Below, one piece after another: positions 8,506 through 16,980 of a stretch of 64,000 bases of DNA. The notes under the pieces were generated by a model, which was given only the letters and a program-made list of their open reading frames with translations, was not told the origin of the DNA and did not search any database. The first letter of the stretch is position 1; each line of letters begins with the position of its first letter. Made by a program: the position numbers and the translations under genes. This DNA comes from Longimicrobium sp. (GTDB taxonomy: Bacteria; Gemmatimonadota; Gemmatimonadetes; Longimicrobiales; Longimicrobiaceae): assembly GCF_036388275.1 (NCBI RefSeq), contig NZ_DASVSF010000060.1, positions 62,001 through 126,000 of the forward strand, given 5' to 3'.

Positions 8506-9974
8506 GTGTCTCTCCTCACCACGCCCATGCGATTGACGAGCGCTTTCCGCAGCTCGCGCCGGGTCAGGTCGCTCTTGGTCTCCCCCACGTGGGAATCCCC
8601 CCTCGGGATGTCGTAGTTCTGCATCGCGTTCGGGTAGATCTGCGAGCTGCCCGGAACGATCCCATCGGTCTTTCCCAGGCGGGCCGTCATGATGTTCCAC
8701 ACTCCGGTGGTGGCCAGCATTCCTGTCGCGCGGGTGGCGCACCGGCCAGCAGTGGCTCCGGCATTCATCAGCCATCCGAGCACCGCGCACGCCGTGTTGG
8801 TAATGAACGCTCCATTCGCCTGCCTCGCCCAGTACCGACCGCCATTGGGCCCCTCGGGGATGTCCACGTAGTCACCGACCAGCCGCCACTCCACGAACAG
8901 CTTCTTGGCATAGTGCTGAATGCCGACACGGGGAAACGGTTCGGCCGAGCCGTTGAGCGTCGCCTGCAAATTGCTGCCCGGCTTCAGATCCACCCTCACC
9001 GGCGAAGCGGCGTCACCGATGATCTTGCCGATAAGGGGGATACCGAAGGCGGCGAAGTGCGCCGGTTTCTTGCAGCCGATCACACTTGGTCCGTCTATGC
9101 AGCCATAGGTGGAGAGCGCATTCACGCCGATCAGGCCTGCCATCGCCGCCGCCAGCTCCGTTCGCATGATCGGAGCGCCGAGGTGGGGGGTTCCCACGGT
9201 TACGACCCCGCTCACGAGTTCGGGGTGGTAGCGCCCAACGTAACGCGAGACCAATCCGCCCTGGCTGTGGCCGATCAGGATGTACCCGGTATGCCCCGTT
9301 GCCTGGATCTTCCCGGTCAGATCGGCGGCCTGATCCGCGATGCGCGCCGATGAAGTCAGGTCAGGCGCAGGAGTGCATCCCAGGTAGAAGTCGGCCCTCA
9401 TCCAGAACAACATCCGGTGCCATGTGCCTCCGCTGCTGTATATTCCATGCTGAAAGAGCACGTTGCGCGTGTTCGGGCCCACGGTGCCGCAGAGATTTCC
9501 GTCCGTGCCTCCCCCTCCTCCTCCCCCCGTGCTCCCCTCGTCGTTGGGCGGAGGCGGCTCGCCGCCACAGGTGAGAGCCTCGGGACCGCAGAGCTCCGTG
9601 TATCGTGAGGGATTCTGGGGAGCAGACGGAGCCATCCTCGCCTGCTCGCGCTGCACCCGCCGCCCGGCGTCCTTCTGCTTGTTGTGGTGCCACGTCACGT
9701 TGCGCAGGACCATGCTGCTGCGCGCGCGCATGTTTCCCTTCTCCGACGGGGCGTCGGTCTCCACGTCCACCTGCTCCAGCACGTACTTCTCGCCTCGCAG
9801 GGCATAGGTCCGCATGGTTCTCCCAACGGCCGCCGCCGCCGCGGGCGGCATGTCGTTGGTGACGCGGACGCGTCCGTTCGGCAGCCGTTCAACGCGGCCG
9901 CGTTCGTCGGATGCGGCGGCCGAGAGCCGCACCCCGCCCAGCGACTGCGTCGTGGCGGCATATTCAAATGTCAT
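8499..9974 (-). CDS. Lipase/esterase-like alpha/beta hydrolase
   Basis: A 491-residue protein whose C-terminal two thirds are an alpha/beta hydrolase related to triacylglycerol lipases and PGAP1-like esterases. The oxyanion loop is VLFQHGIYSSGGTW (residues 172-185), the nucleophile elbow GHSQGG (Ser237), and DGIVPGSSQ and GDSHVGE supply the likely Asp and His. A Gly-rich linker at 149-156 separates an N-terminal beta-rich part. No signal peptide is seen, which is odd for such a lipase. The gene overlaps the upstream lipoprotein gene by 11 bases, so the two may be one protein split by a frameshift. It overlaps the propeller gene downstream. Confidence 0.8.
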   Translation of the reverse strand: MTFEYAATTQSLGGVRLSAAASDERGRVERLPNGRVRVTNDMPPAAAAAVGRTMRTYALRGEKYVLEQVDVETDAPSEKGNMRARSSMVLRNVTWHHNKQKDAGRRVQREQARMAPSAPQNPSRYTELCGPEALTCGGEPPPPNDEGSTGGGGGGGTDGNLCGTVGPNTRNVLFQHGIYSSGGTWHRMLFWMRADFYLGCTPAPDLTSSARIADQAADLTGKIQATGHTGYILIGHSQGGLVSRYVGRYHPELVSGVVTVGTPHLGAPIMRTELAAAMAGLIGVNALSTYGCIDGPSVIGCKKPAHFAAFGIPLIGKIIGDAASPVRVDLKPGSNLQATLNGSAEPFPRVGIQHYAKKLFVEWRLVGDYVDIPEGPNGGRYWARQANGAFITNTACAVLGWLMNAGATAGRCATRATGMLATTGVWNIMTARLGKTDGIVPGSSQIYPNAMQNYDIPRGDSHVGETKSDLTRRELRKALVNRMGVVRRDTW

Positions 9975-10530
9975 TACGGTCGACGATCACGCCGGCAGTC
10001 ACCTGGGCCCCGTCCAGCGAGCCCAGTTCCGCGAGGGGTGCCTCGGACGACCCGGCGTCCGCCGCCGCCACGATGACGTCTCCGTCCCTGGTATAGCCGG
10101 TTACCTGGTCCCCAACCACTTGCACCCGGTAGGTATCGTCCACCGGCGTCTCGTACGGGTCCAGCCCGGGGTCCTGGCGATACTCGTTGACCCGGATGGT
10201 GCCGTACGCGTCGTATCCGGCTTCGGTGTGAACGGTTTGCGTAGGGGCCGTCAGCGTTACCTGGTTCAGCGGCTGCCCGGTGCCGGAATCGACGATTGGT
10301 TCCTGAGCGGTGAGGTAGGTGGTCTGGGTGCGCGTGGCGTCGTACGTAACCCAGGTATCGCTCTGGTCGATCTCGGAGTCCACCGGCTGCTGGTTTCCGG
10401 CCGGAAAGCCCGCATCGGGCAGGCGCAGCTGCGTCGACGATGTGGGCGGGCCGTCCTGGCAACCGGCGAGAACGGCCGTGGTCAACGCACACAGAAGCGC
10501 GGAGCGGGGGCGGAGAACGGGTCGGATCAT
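9964..10530 (-). CDS. Hypothetical lipoprotein
   Basis: A 188-residue lipoprotein with a signal peptide ending LAGC (Cys24) and an acidic, Thr/Gln-rich mature part. The frame is open much further upstream, but the ATG at 10530 is preceded by an AAGGA ribosome site and directly precedes the signal peptide. The product has no recognised domain. It is the first gene of a three-gene minus-strand operon with the lipase and the propeller. Its last codons overlap the lipase start, and it may provide the missing export signal of the lipase if a frameshift separates them. Confidence 0.75.
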   Translation of the reverse strand: MIRPVLRPRSALLCALTTAVLAGCQDGPPTSSTQLRLPDAGFPAGNQQPVDSEIDQSDTWVTYDATRTQTTYLTAQEPIVDSGTGQPLNQVTLTAPTQTVHTEAGYDAYGTIRVNEYRQDPGLDPYETPVDDTYRVQVVGDQVTGYTRDGDVIVAAADAGSSEAPLAELGSLDGAQVTAGVIVDRNDI

Positions 10531-10900
10531 GCGTGCCGTCCTTGGAAGGGTACAGCGGAAGATGGATGATGCGGTGTGGAAACAAATGAACACAACCTGC
10601 CCAATATCGTCAATAGGTAGGTGGAGAGGCGTGGCGAGCGGCTGACGCGGAAGAGCACCGTGCGCTCCATCCGCGGGACCATGGTGTTGGAGACAGAATC
10701 GAACTGATTGCAGGGGGGGAAGACCGCCGTCCGCAGGATCGTGGTGATCGTGGCCGGCGCTGGCGACAATTGGGCTTCGCAGGCGCTGAGGAGCGGGGGC
10801 GGCGCCCCAGCGTTCCAGTTCCGCTGTCACGATTGCGGCGGCCGACGCGTTCAGGCAGACAGGGGGCATCCTTGGTGATTCCAGGCCGGCGAGGTGAAAC
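10531..10900. other. Intergenic region between divergent genes
   Basis: A 370-base gap between the start of the minus-strand lipoprotein operon and the plus-strand lipoprotein at 10901. It holds the promoter-like sequence described separately near the left end. Several short open frames run through the rest on both strands, but none has a ribosome site, a signal peptide or a recognisable domain, and no repeat element is apparent. Confidence 0.5.
10585..10613 (-). promoter_or_regulatory. Candidate promoter of the lipoprotein-lipase-propeller operon
   Basis: On the minus strand TTGACG (10613-10608) is separated by 17 bases from TTCATT (10590-10585), about 55 bases upstream of the ATG at 10530. 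The -35 match is good and the -10 is weak. The surrounding sequence is relatively AT-rich for this genome. Confidence 0.3.
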
Positions 10901-11443
10901 GTGGCGCTCCACAAATGCGTTCTGGTCGTTCTTACCGTGCTCTTCGCCGGTGCGTGTACCGGTTGGGCTGATCCGTTCGGCCCAGGCGCGGCGCTCCAAC
11001 CCGGCGAGACCCTTCTGATCACGGATGCACCTGCCTATGAGATCCGCCAGGAGGGCGTTCTACATGCTGTGGACTTCGAGCTCACCTACCGGAACGGCCT
11101 CGATGCAGCGGTCGCGGTACCGGCATGCCACACCCCGGTGCGGCCAATGCTACAGAAGCTCGTAGGGGGGACGTGGGTTCATGCTTTCTCTTCACCCGAG
11201 CTGATGTGCATCACATCGCCGCTCGTGATCCCCGCGAAGAGAACACACCAGTTTCGCTATCGATTGCGCGCGGATGCCTATGATCTCGAGCACTGGTCGG
11301 AAGCGGTCGATGGTTCATTGGGGGGCACGTACCGGCTTCGGTGGTGGGTCGGGGTACACGATCGGCGGGCGGACACCGGAGTAGGTGCCCCGCTGCCCGA
11401 GGAATACGTCGTGTCGAACTCCTTCGAACTGGGAGTGCGGTAG
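10901..11443 (+). CDS. Hypothetical lipoprotein, GTG start
   Basis: A 180-residue lipoprotein with a signal peptide ending FAGAC (Cys19). The mature part is beta-rich with a pair of cysteines and reads like an immunoglobulin-like or proteinase-inhibitor-like extracellular domain: a strand-turn pattern with VDFELTYRNGLDAAVAVP followed by RTHQFRYRL. No family can be named. A GAGGTG sequence precedes the GTG start. It is divergent from the lipoprotein operon on its left. Confidence 0.65.
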   Translation: MALHKCVLVVLTVLFAGACTGWADPFGPGAALQPGETLLITDAPAYEIRQEGVLHAVDFELTYRNGLDAAVAVPACHTPVRPMLQKLVGGTWVHAFSSPELMCITSPLVIPAKRTHQFRYRLRADAYDLEHWSEAVDGSLGGTYRLRWWVGVHDRRADTGVGAPLPEEYVVSNSFELGVR

Positions 11444-11554
11444 TCGGTGTGACGGGCCGGTTCGCGGCGGGGTGCACGTGCCCTCCGACGGCTGCCACGT
11501 AGAAACCATGACGCTTCAGGCGCAGATGGAACCCGCACGCGATGGCGCATCCCC

Positions 11555-12151
11555 ATGAGCGCTGCCGTCGATCCCCCGATGCTCGTCTTCCTGGTGGGTC
11601 CGCCGGCCGTTGGGAAGATGACGGTAGGCCACGAGCTCGCGGCCCTTACCGGCCTGCGGCTCTTCCACAACCATCACACGATCGAACTCGTTCTGCGGTT
11701 CTTTCCGTTCGGCTCTCCGCCGTTCCAGCGCCTGGTTGCAGAATTCCGCCGCCGCGTGTTCGAAGAAGTAGCCGAAAGCAACCTGCCCGGGTTGATCTTC
11801 ACGTATGTGTGGGCGTTCGACGAGCCGAGCGACGAAGCCGCGGTGGATGGGTGGGCCGACATCTTCCGGAAGAGAGGTGGGCGTGTCGTTTTCGCGGAAC
11901 TCGAGGCGTCCCAGGGGGAACGGCTGCGCCGGAACGAAACCGAGTTCCGCCTGGCCGAAAAGCCGTCGAAGCGCGATCTCGCCGCGTCACGCCAACGGCT
12001 GCTGCAGGCAGACGCCCGTTATCGACTGAACTCGCGCGGTGCCTGCGACGGGCGAGACGACTGGTTCCGCCTCGACACCACGGACCTGGCAGCGGCCGAG
12101 GCCGCGGAAAGGATCCTCGTTCATTTCGGACTCCCGCGGGTAACCTGCTGA
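11555..12151 (+). CDS. P-loop kinase-like protein
   Basis: A 198-residue P-loop NTPase with Walker A GPPAVGKMT (residues 15-23). After it come a conserved HNHHTIE segment and basic residues typical of small-molecule kinases related to shikimate or gluconate kinases. The Lys of the P-loop is present. The second half has LRRNETEFRLAEKPSKRD, which can act as a lid. The family is usually annotated only as AAA family ATPase or shikimate kinase-like. The substrate is unknown. It has no close operon partner. Confidence 0.75.
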   Translation: MSAAVDPPMLVFLVGPPAVGKMTVGHELAALTGLRLFHNHHTIELVLRFFPFGSPPFQRLVAEFRRRVFEEVAESNLPGLIFTYVWAFDEPSDEAAVDGWADIFRKRGGRVVFAELEASQGERLRRNETEFRLAEKPSKRDLAASRQRLLQADARYRLNSRGACDGRDDWFRLDTTDLAAAEAAERILVHFGLPRVTC

Positions 12152-12269
12152 CCCTCGCGCTACGGGCGACGACCCAATCCCACGAGTATGGCATCGCGCC
12201 TCGTGCCCGGATCCCGCGGCGCGATTATGTTGTCCGAACGCGCTGCTGCCCTTCGTCCCGAGCAACCCC

Positions 12270-13088
12270 ATGCCCAACCCCGTCTACCGTTCCGCCACGC
12301 GGCTCTCCACGGCCACCGCTGCGATCAGCCTGCTCGCCGCCTCCGGCTGCGCGCACCTCGGCCCACCCAGTGGTGCGCGCGCGGTGGAAGTCGCCCGGCG
12401 AAACGTTTGCGGAGCGCCCGGAAGCGAAACCGACCGCGGGTGTTCCGTCCAGGAGCACGAGCGCGTGCGGGGCGGATACCGCGTGGTGGTGGACCGGCGC
12501 CCGCCGGCCGGCAACGACCGCGTGGCCGTGACGCTGGGCGGCAACGGGCGCATCCAGGTGGAAACCCTCGACAGCGTCGCGCAGCCCCCGCGGCCCGGAG
12601 CAGCCAAAGAAGCTTCTGCCGCCATCGGCACAGCCATCTATACGGCGGCGCTCGCCCATCTCGGGTTCGGTCAGGGGGATCGCATGGTCCTGGTCGTCGA
12701 CAGCACGAGCATACTGGGCGATTCCCCGCTTTCGACGTCAGTCCCGGACGACGTGCGGGCCGGCTTCAGGGCGGCGAACGAGCATCGTCGCGAGCTGCCG
12801 CGCGGCGCGTTCCCGGCGGAGCGTTACCGCCTGGTCCCGAACGACCACATGCCCGGACTTCCTCGCTCCGGTGCGGGTGCTTACTGGACCGCCTTCCGGG
12901 AGCGGTATCCCGGGTATTCGGGGGTGATCCGGCTTTCGAGCATCGGCCGATCTGCGGACGGATCTCGCGCGGCGGTCTACGTCACCTACGGCTGCGGCGG
13001 GTTGTGCGGAGCGGGGCGCCTCGTCACGCTCCGAAACGATGGCGGGTCCTGGCGGGTCGTCGAGGCCAGGACGCTGTGGGTGTCGTAG
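12270..13088 (+). CDS. Hypothetical lipoprotein
   Basis: A 272-residue lipoprotein with signal peptide and lipobox AASGC (Cys27). The C-terminal half (from about residue 195) contains an extended hydrophobic and Gly-rich beta pattern: GVIRLSSIGRSADGSRAAVY and GCGGLCGAGRLVTL. It resembles the extracellular domains of proteins of unknown function with a NTF2-like or SH3-like look, but nothing specific is recognised. It starts 118 bases after the P-loop gene and is followed 67 bases later by a methyltransferase gene in the same direction. Confidence 0.65.
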   Translation: MPNPVYRSATRLSTATAAISLLAASGCAHLGPPSGARAVEVARRNVCGAPGSETDRGCSVQEHERVRGGYRVVVDRRPPAGNDRVAVTLGGNGRIQVETLDSVAQPPRPGAAKEASAAIGTAIYTAALAHLGFGQGDRMVLVVDSTSILGDSPLSTSVPDDVRAGFRAANEHRRELPRGAFPAERYRLVPNDHMPGLPRSGAGAYWTAFRERYPGYSGVIRLSSIGRSADGSRAAVYVTYGCGGLCGAGRLVTLRNDGGSWRVVEARTLWVS

Positions 13089-13155
13089 CCAAACCGGCCA
13101 CGCGCAGGGCCCGAGGGCGACTTTACTCAATCCCAGATCCGGCTGTCGGTTTCGC

Positions 13156-13806
13156 ATGATTCGCAGCTTCATCTACGACACCCTGATCCTGAGGCTCACC
13201 TCCCGGTGGTACGCGGAGGTGCTGCGGCGCGTCCCCGAGGGCGCCGCGTTGCTGGACGTGGGGATCGGCACGGCCGGCGCCCTGCTGGCGAACGACGATC
13301 TGGTGAAGCGAAAGCGCCTGCGCATCGTCGGCATCGACATCGACGCCGACTACGTTGCGCGGGCACGGCAACGGCTTGGGCATTCCTCGCTGAGCGGTCT
13401 TGCCGAGGTACGGCTCGAATCCGTCTACGACCACCACGGCGGGCCGTATGACGCGGTGTACTTCTCCGGAAGCTTCATGCTCCTTCCCGCGCCCGAGCAG
13501 GCGTTGCGGCATTGTTGCGCGCTGCTGAACCCGGGCGGACGCATCTTCTTCACGCAGACCATCCAGAAACAGCCGGCCCGGTGGATGGAGACTCTCAAGC
13601 CGATGCTGAAGCGGGTCACGAGCATCGATTTCGGCCGCGTGACCTACGAGGCCGATTTCAGGGCCCAGATCCACGCCGCCGGTCTGGAGCTGGAGGAATT
13701 CACCGCCCTGGCACAGCACGGAAGCCGGGCCTCGTACATTGCCGTGGCGCGACCTGCTCACACCCGCATCGTCGCACATCCCCGGCAGCCCTCTCCCTCT
13801 GCCTGA
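13156..13806 (+). CDS. Class I SAM-dependent methyltransferase
   Basis: A 216-residue methyltransferase. Motif I is LLDVGIGTAGA (residues 31-41), motif II IVGIDIDADYV ends in the acidic residue that binds the SAM ribose, and motif IV is the YDAVYFSGSFMLL region. The C-terminal part has the GGRIFFTQTIQ strand typical of the family. The substrate is unknown; the protein lacks extra domains. The ATG at 13156 is preferred to the longer upstream frame because that lies in the preceding gene's end. The following gene starts eight bases after its stop. Confidence 0.85.
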   Translation: MIRSFIYDTLILRLTSRWYAEVLRRVPEGAALLDVGIGTAGALLANDDLVKRKRLRIVGIDIDADYVARARQRLGHSSLSGLAEVRLESVYDHHGGPYDAVYFSGSFMLLPAPEQALRHCCALLNPGGRIFFTQTIQKQPARWMETLKPMLKRVTSIDFGRVTYEADFRAQIHAAGLELEEFTALAQHGSRASYIAVARPAHTRIVAHPRQPSPSA

Positions 13807-13814
13807 ACGCACCG

Positions 13815-14381
13815 ATGGCAATCTCCAAGGCGCGTGGCTGTGCCTACTTTGCGCTTGCCCTGTTCCTGGTGCTGGGGCTGTCCTGCTATGTGGTGATTGG
13901 AGAGATGACCACAGCGCGGGTTCAGGCATACAAGCCCGCGGAAGCAGTCGCCCGGGGAGATGGTGAGGAGCTGCGGCCTCGCTGCTCCCGTTTCGACGTC
14001 GGGCAGGCGTGGCTCTGCATGGAATGGCATACGTACGACAACGAAACCATCAACCAGCCTCCATACAAGCTGGCCATCGACGTAACCCCGAAAACGCCAG
14101 ACGTCGAGCGGGTGTTCATCGATGAGATCGTCATCTCGTCCAATCGTGGGCGGCGGTATGCGTTCGCGGATTCCATTCGATGGCCAGTCGAGGTGCCGCT
14201 ACGCCCGGCCGAGGGTGCGCGGAGGAAGATGGAGCCGGCATTTCACTTCGACTTCGGCGGCGGCGAGGAGATCCAAACCCGTGTGCGGCTGCGCTTCGTG
14301 CGTGCATCGGGCGCCACGACGGTGGTCGTGCGAACGCGGTGGCTGCCGGTGGTCGTAAAGCATTTCTCCCCGATCGTTTGA
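13815..14381 (+). CDS. Membrane-anchored hypothetical protein
   Basis: A 188-residue protein with one N-terminal membrane helix (residues 11-31) and a soluble extracytoplasmic part containing a cysteine pair near CSRFDVGQAWLC. The C-terminal region, with RVRLRFVRASGATTVVVRTR, is beta-rich. No family is recognised. It begins eight bases after the methyltransferase stop and probably shares its transcript. The small membrane protein that follows begins 13 bases after its stop. Confidence 0.65.
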   Translation: MAISKARGCAYFALALFLVLGLSCYVVIGEMTTARVQAYKPAEAVARGDGEELRPRCSRFDVGQAWLCMEWHTYDNETINQPPYKLAIDVTPKTPDVERVFIDEIVISSNRGRRYAFADSIRWPVEVPLRPAEGARRKMEPAFHFDFGGGEEIQTRVRLRFVRASGATTVVVRTRWLPVVVKHFSPIV

Positions 14382-14394
14382 TTGGCCACCTGAC

Positions 14395-14742
14395 GTGATC
14401 CTGCTGATCATCTTCATTGGGTTCGTGCTCGCCTCCGGGTACGCGTACCACCGGTGGGGGGCGCGCGGTGCAGGATTGCTGTGCCTGGCAGTGCTCGCGG
14501 CGGATGTCGCACGAGGCACCTGGGAGTGGAGCCAGCCGCACGCGGACATCGGACGGCCCCGCCCGTGGGACTGGCCGTGCCACGCGACAGGGTCGATTTG
14601 GCCGCTCATGATCCTTGGCGCGGGTGTCGCCGGCGCGCTCTACATCACGCGGCGTCGCACGACGTCCCTCGGGGAACGTCTGATCACGTCCGCCACGGTT
14701 TGTCTGCTCCTGATCCTGCCCGTGATCGTCGTGCAGCTGTAG
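14395..14742 (+). CDS. Small membrane protein, GTG start
   Basis: A 115-residue protein with about four hydrophobic segments: residues 1-16, 26-37, 68-84 and 95-114. The loop between the second and third is Trp-rich. No family is recognised. The GTG lies 13 bases after the upstream stop and no better start is present. It is probably the last gene of a small group with 13156..14381. Confidence 0.55.
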   Translation: MILLIIFIGFVLASGYAYHRWGARGAGLLCLAVLAADVARGTWEWSQPHADIGRPRPWDWPCHATGSIWPLMILGAGVAGALYITRRRTTSLGERLITSATVCLLLILPVIVVQL

Positions 14743-14906
14743 TGGGGCATCGCGGTGCTTGCGTGCGACACCATGTAGCTGGCGCTCGCGTCCGCCGGGC
14801 TGGATGCCCCCCATCGGGTGGGGCATGCACGCCAGAAAACGGAGCGGATCGGAATGCACGATGAGAACGGGCCGGACCCCAGGACCGCACCCTGACCACG
14901 CGGCAG

Positions 14907-14948
14907 ATGATCGACGAGGAAAACACGGACTGGCTCTTCTTCGCGCGG
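14907..14948 (+). pseudogene. Remnant of a spermidine-synthase-like gene 3' end
   Basis: Fourteen codons read MIDEENTDWLFFAR, closely matching the C-terminal LIDEETTDWLFFAR of the intact gene at 16981..17685. The match includes synonymous differences, so it is an older duplicate rather than an assembly artefact. No matching upstream coding sequence or start was found, and the frame continues only about 15 more unrelated codons. It is best read as the last scrap of a lost paralogue. Confidence 0.5.
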
Positions 14949-14994
14949 AGCGCGCCGCGTTCGCCGGGCGCTCCTCCAGACGGTGCGGGGCCGG

Positions 14995-15564
14995 ATGCCT
15001 GCTAGGCGCAGGGCCTATCTCGTCGCCGGGCTCCTGGCCACGGTGGTTCTCCTTGCGCTTGGGCTGATGCGGGTCTCCGTGCTGTTTTCGATGAGCATGT
15101 GCTGCGGACCCCAAGCCTACTCCGTTGCGGAGGCGCGGCGGATGGGGCTCCTGGTGACGGTTCCCGACGTGGCCTGCCCCGTCGTTGCCTGGCAGGGCGC
15201 GGAGCACCGGATCGCCGAGGCGTGGATCGCACACCGGGTGAAGGTAGAGAGCCGCGGGTACTTCGGAATGCGTACCGTCCCCAGCGGGCGCTACAGCCTG
15301 TTCGTGCGCTTCCACAGCCAGGACGGGCGCCCGCCCGATCTGCCGATGGGCATCGGCGGTGAACCCGTGTTCGTGCATGGCGACTCGCTGGACGCGTTCG
15401 GCTGGTACGGCGACCTTGCGACCGCGGGAATCGAGCCGCCGTTCCCCGACTCCATCTGCCCGCGCGTGGCCCCGTTCGACTCGGTGCAGGCGATGCGGAT
15501 GCGAGATCCGGGGTACCGGGCACGAGTGGACAGTATCCTCCAAGCCAATCGAAAGAAGCGGTAA
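14995..15564 (+). CDS. Membrane-anchored hypothetical protein
   Basis: A 189-residue protein with one N-terminal helix (residues 9-32) and a soluble part rich in beta structure, with a cysteine pair at CCGPQ. No known domain is recognised. The ATG at 14995 is chosen over a GTG four codons upstream. Its TAA stop shares one base with the ATG of the flavodoxin-like gene, so the two are translationally coupled. Confidence 0.65.
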   Translation: MPARRRAYLVAGLLATVVLLALGLMRVSVLFSMSMCCGPQAYSVAEARRMGLLVTVPDVACPVVAWQGAEHRIAEAWIAHRVKVESRGYFGMRTVPSGRYSLFVRFHSQDGRPPDLPMGIGGEPVFVHGDSLDAFGWYGDLATAGIEPPFPDSICPRVAPFDSVQAMRMRDPGYRARVDSILQANRKKR

Positions 15565-16142
15565 TGGACGCCGCCCGCGCCTCGTGGCTTGCCGACGGTT
15601 CGCGTATGAACCTTGTCGCGGTCGTCGGGAGTGCCCGGCGGGACGGTGATTGCACCCGGCTCATCGACGCGGTGCTCGCGGGGCGGCCTGCACAGCGGTT
15701 CGACCTCGCGTCGCTGCACGTTCGCGATTACGAGTATGGCCGGGCCGTCGAGGGAGACGATTTCCTGGCCGTGGCGGAGGCGCTTGCGAATGCGGACGGC
15801 GTCCTCTTCGCCACGCCGGTCTATTGGTATGCTATGAGCGGCGTGCTGAAGCGCTTCTTCGATCGGCTGACGGATCTCATAACCGTACAGAAGCCGCTGG
15901 GGCGCCGCCTTGCTGGACGCTCCGTGTGGGTGGCCGCGTGCGGGACGGACCCCGCACTCCCGGAGGGCTTCGACGTCCCCTTTCGGAGAACGGCAGCATA
16001 CTTCGACATGATCTACGACAGTACGCTCTACGTGAGCATCCGGAACGGCGAGGTGCTGTCGTCCGAGCAGGCGAGAGAGGCGGACGAGTTCGGGGCCCGA
16101 ATATTCAGGGCAGCAGCTTCCCGGACGACGCAGCCAGAGTGA
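15564..16142 (+). CDS. NADPH-dependent FMN reductase-like flavoprotein
   Basis: A 192-residue flavodoxin-fold oxidoreductase. The phosphate-binding loop is VVGSARRDGDCTRL, and the second flavin loop is ATPVYWYAMSGVLKRFFDR, the classic TPxYxxxxxGxLKxxxDR motif of the NADPH-dependent FMN reductase/iron-sulfur flavoprotein group. It likely binds FMN and reduces quinones, azo compounds or metals. The start could be the internal ATG at 15606 (MNLVAVVGS), which fits family members better, but the ATG at 15564 overlaps the upstream stop. Confidence 0.88.
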   Translation: MDAARASWLADGSRMNLVAVVGSARRDGDCTRLIDAVLAGRPAQRFDLASLHVRDYEYGRAVEGDDFLAVAEALANADGVLFATPVYWYAMSGVLKRFFDRLTDLITVQKPLGRRLAGRSVWVAACGTDPALPEGFDVPFRRTAAYFDMIYDSTLYVSIRNGEVLSSEQAREADEFGARIFRAAASRTTQPE

Positions 16143-16215
16143 GTGCGCGCGACGTTGCCCCGGTAGATTCCGTAAACCATCCACTGCCCAGCACCAACCC
16201 TTTCCTGCTCTGTCC

Positions 16216-16755
16216 ATGTCATCGGTCAAGCGCCGCGAACTGAAGGCGTTTCTGAACGGGCTCTCCAAGGAACAGCTCATCGAGCAGATCGCCGCACTCT
16301 GCGAGGCCGTTCCGCAGGCGGCGGACTTCTACCGGACCAAGCTTCGGGCCGGGGACGACGCTGCGGTCGCCCAGGAATACAAGGAGAAGATCCGCCGCGA
16401 GTTCGCCCGCTGGTCCACGGGCGGATTCAGGTTGAGCAGTGCGCGCAAACTGGTGACCGACTTCGACAAGATCGCGGGCTCCGCCGGAACGCCTGTGGAC
16501 GTAATGCTCACGTACGTCGAGGAAGGCATCGACGCGGTCCTCTATGTCGGCGGGCTGGATGCGAGCTTCGCGAACAGCATGGTCAGCATGTATCGCAACG
16601 CCGTTCATCGCGTCGTCCAGCACGATCTGCAGGCGGAGTACGGCGCCCGGTGCGATGCGTTGCGAGCCAAAGGCGCCCCGCTAGGCTGGTACCTGGGGGA
16701 CAGCCTCGACGAGATCTACATGGAATACCTGTACGATGATCCTGAGGATGCGTAG
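16216..16755 (+). CDS. DUF6155 family protein
   Basis: A 179-residue soluble protein with the recognisable start RRELKAFLNGLSKEQLIEQI, matching the DUF6155 opening. The rest is alpha-helical, with an LSSARKLVTDFDKI segment and an acidic tail ending in a YDDPEDA motif. The family is uncharacterised. The ATG at 16216 follows the flavodoxin gene by about 70 bases; no partner is implied. Confidence 0.75.
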   Translation: MSSVKRRELKAFLNGLSKEQLIEQIAALCEAVPQAADFYRTKLRAGDDAAVAQEYKEKIRREFARWSTGGFRLSSARKLVTDFDKIAGSAGTPVDVMLTYVEEGIDAVLYVGGLDASFANSMVSMYRNAVHRVVQHDLQAEYGARCDALRAKGAPLGWYLGDSLDEIYMEYLYDDPEDA

Positions 16756-16980
16756 GATGACATCGTACCAGCGGAGTGCAAGCCATGTGAACGAGGCGTG
16801 CATGTTCGTGGCGCCCGTTCGTGTTCATCCGTAGATTTCGGGGATGACACGAGCCCTTTCATCCGGCCAGGCGTTCGCCACGGCAGATTCCCGTCTTCGG
16901 GATTTCCAGGCTCATGACCTCCACCCACATCCACGGCATCCGCACCCTGCTCGGCCGGCCCGAGTGGTGAGGCGGTCGTG

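Noticed and set aside
9519..9540. C-rich tract in the lipase gene as a regulatory repeat or slippage site
   Set aside because: It encodes a Gly-rich linker in the lipase and lies in frame; it need not be a separate element, though slippage there cannot be excluded.
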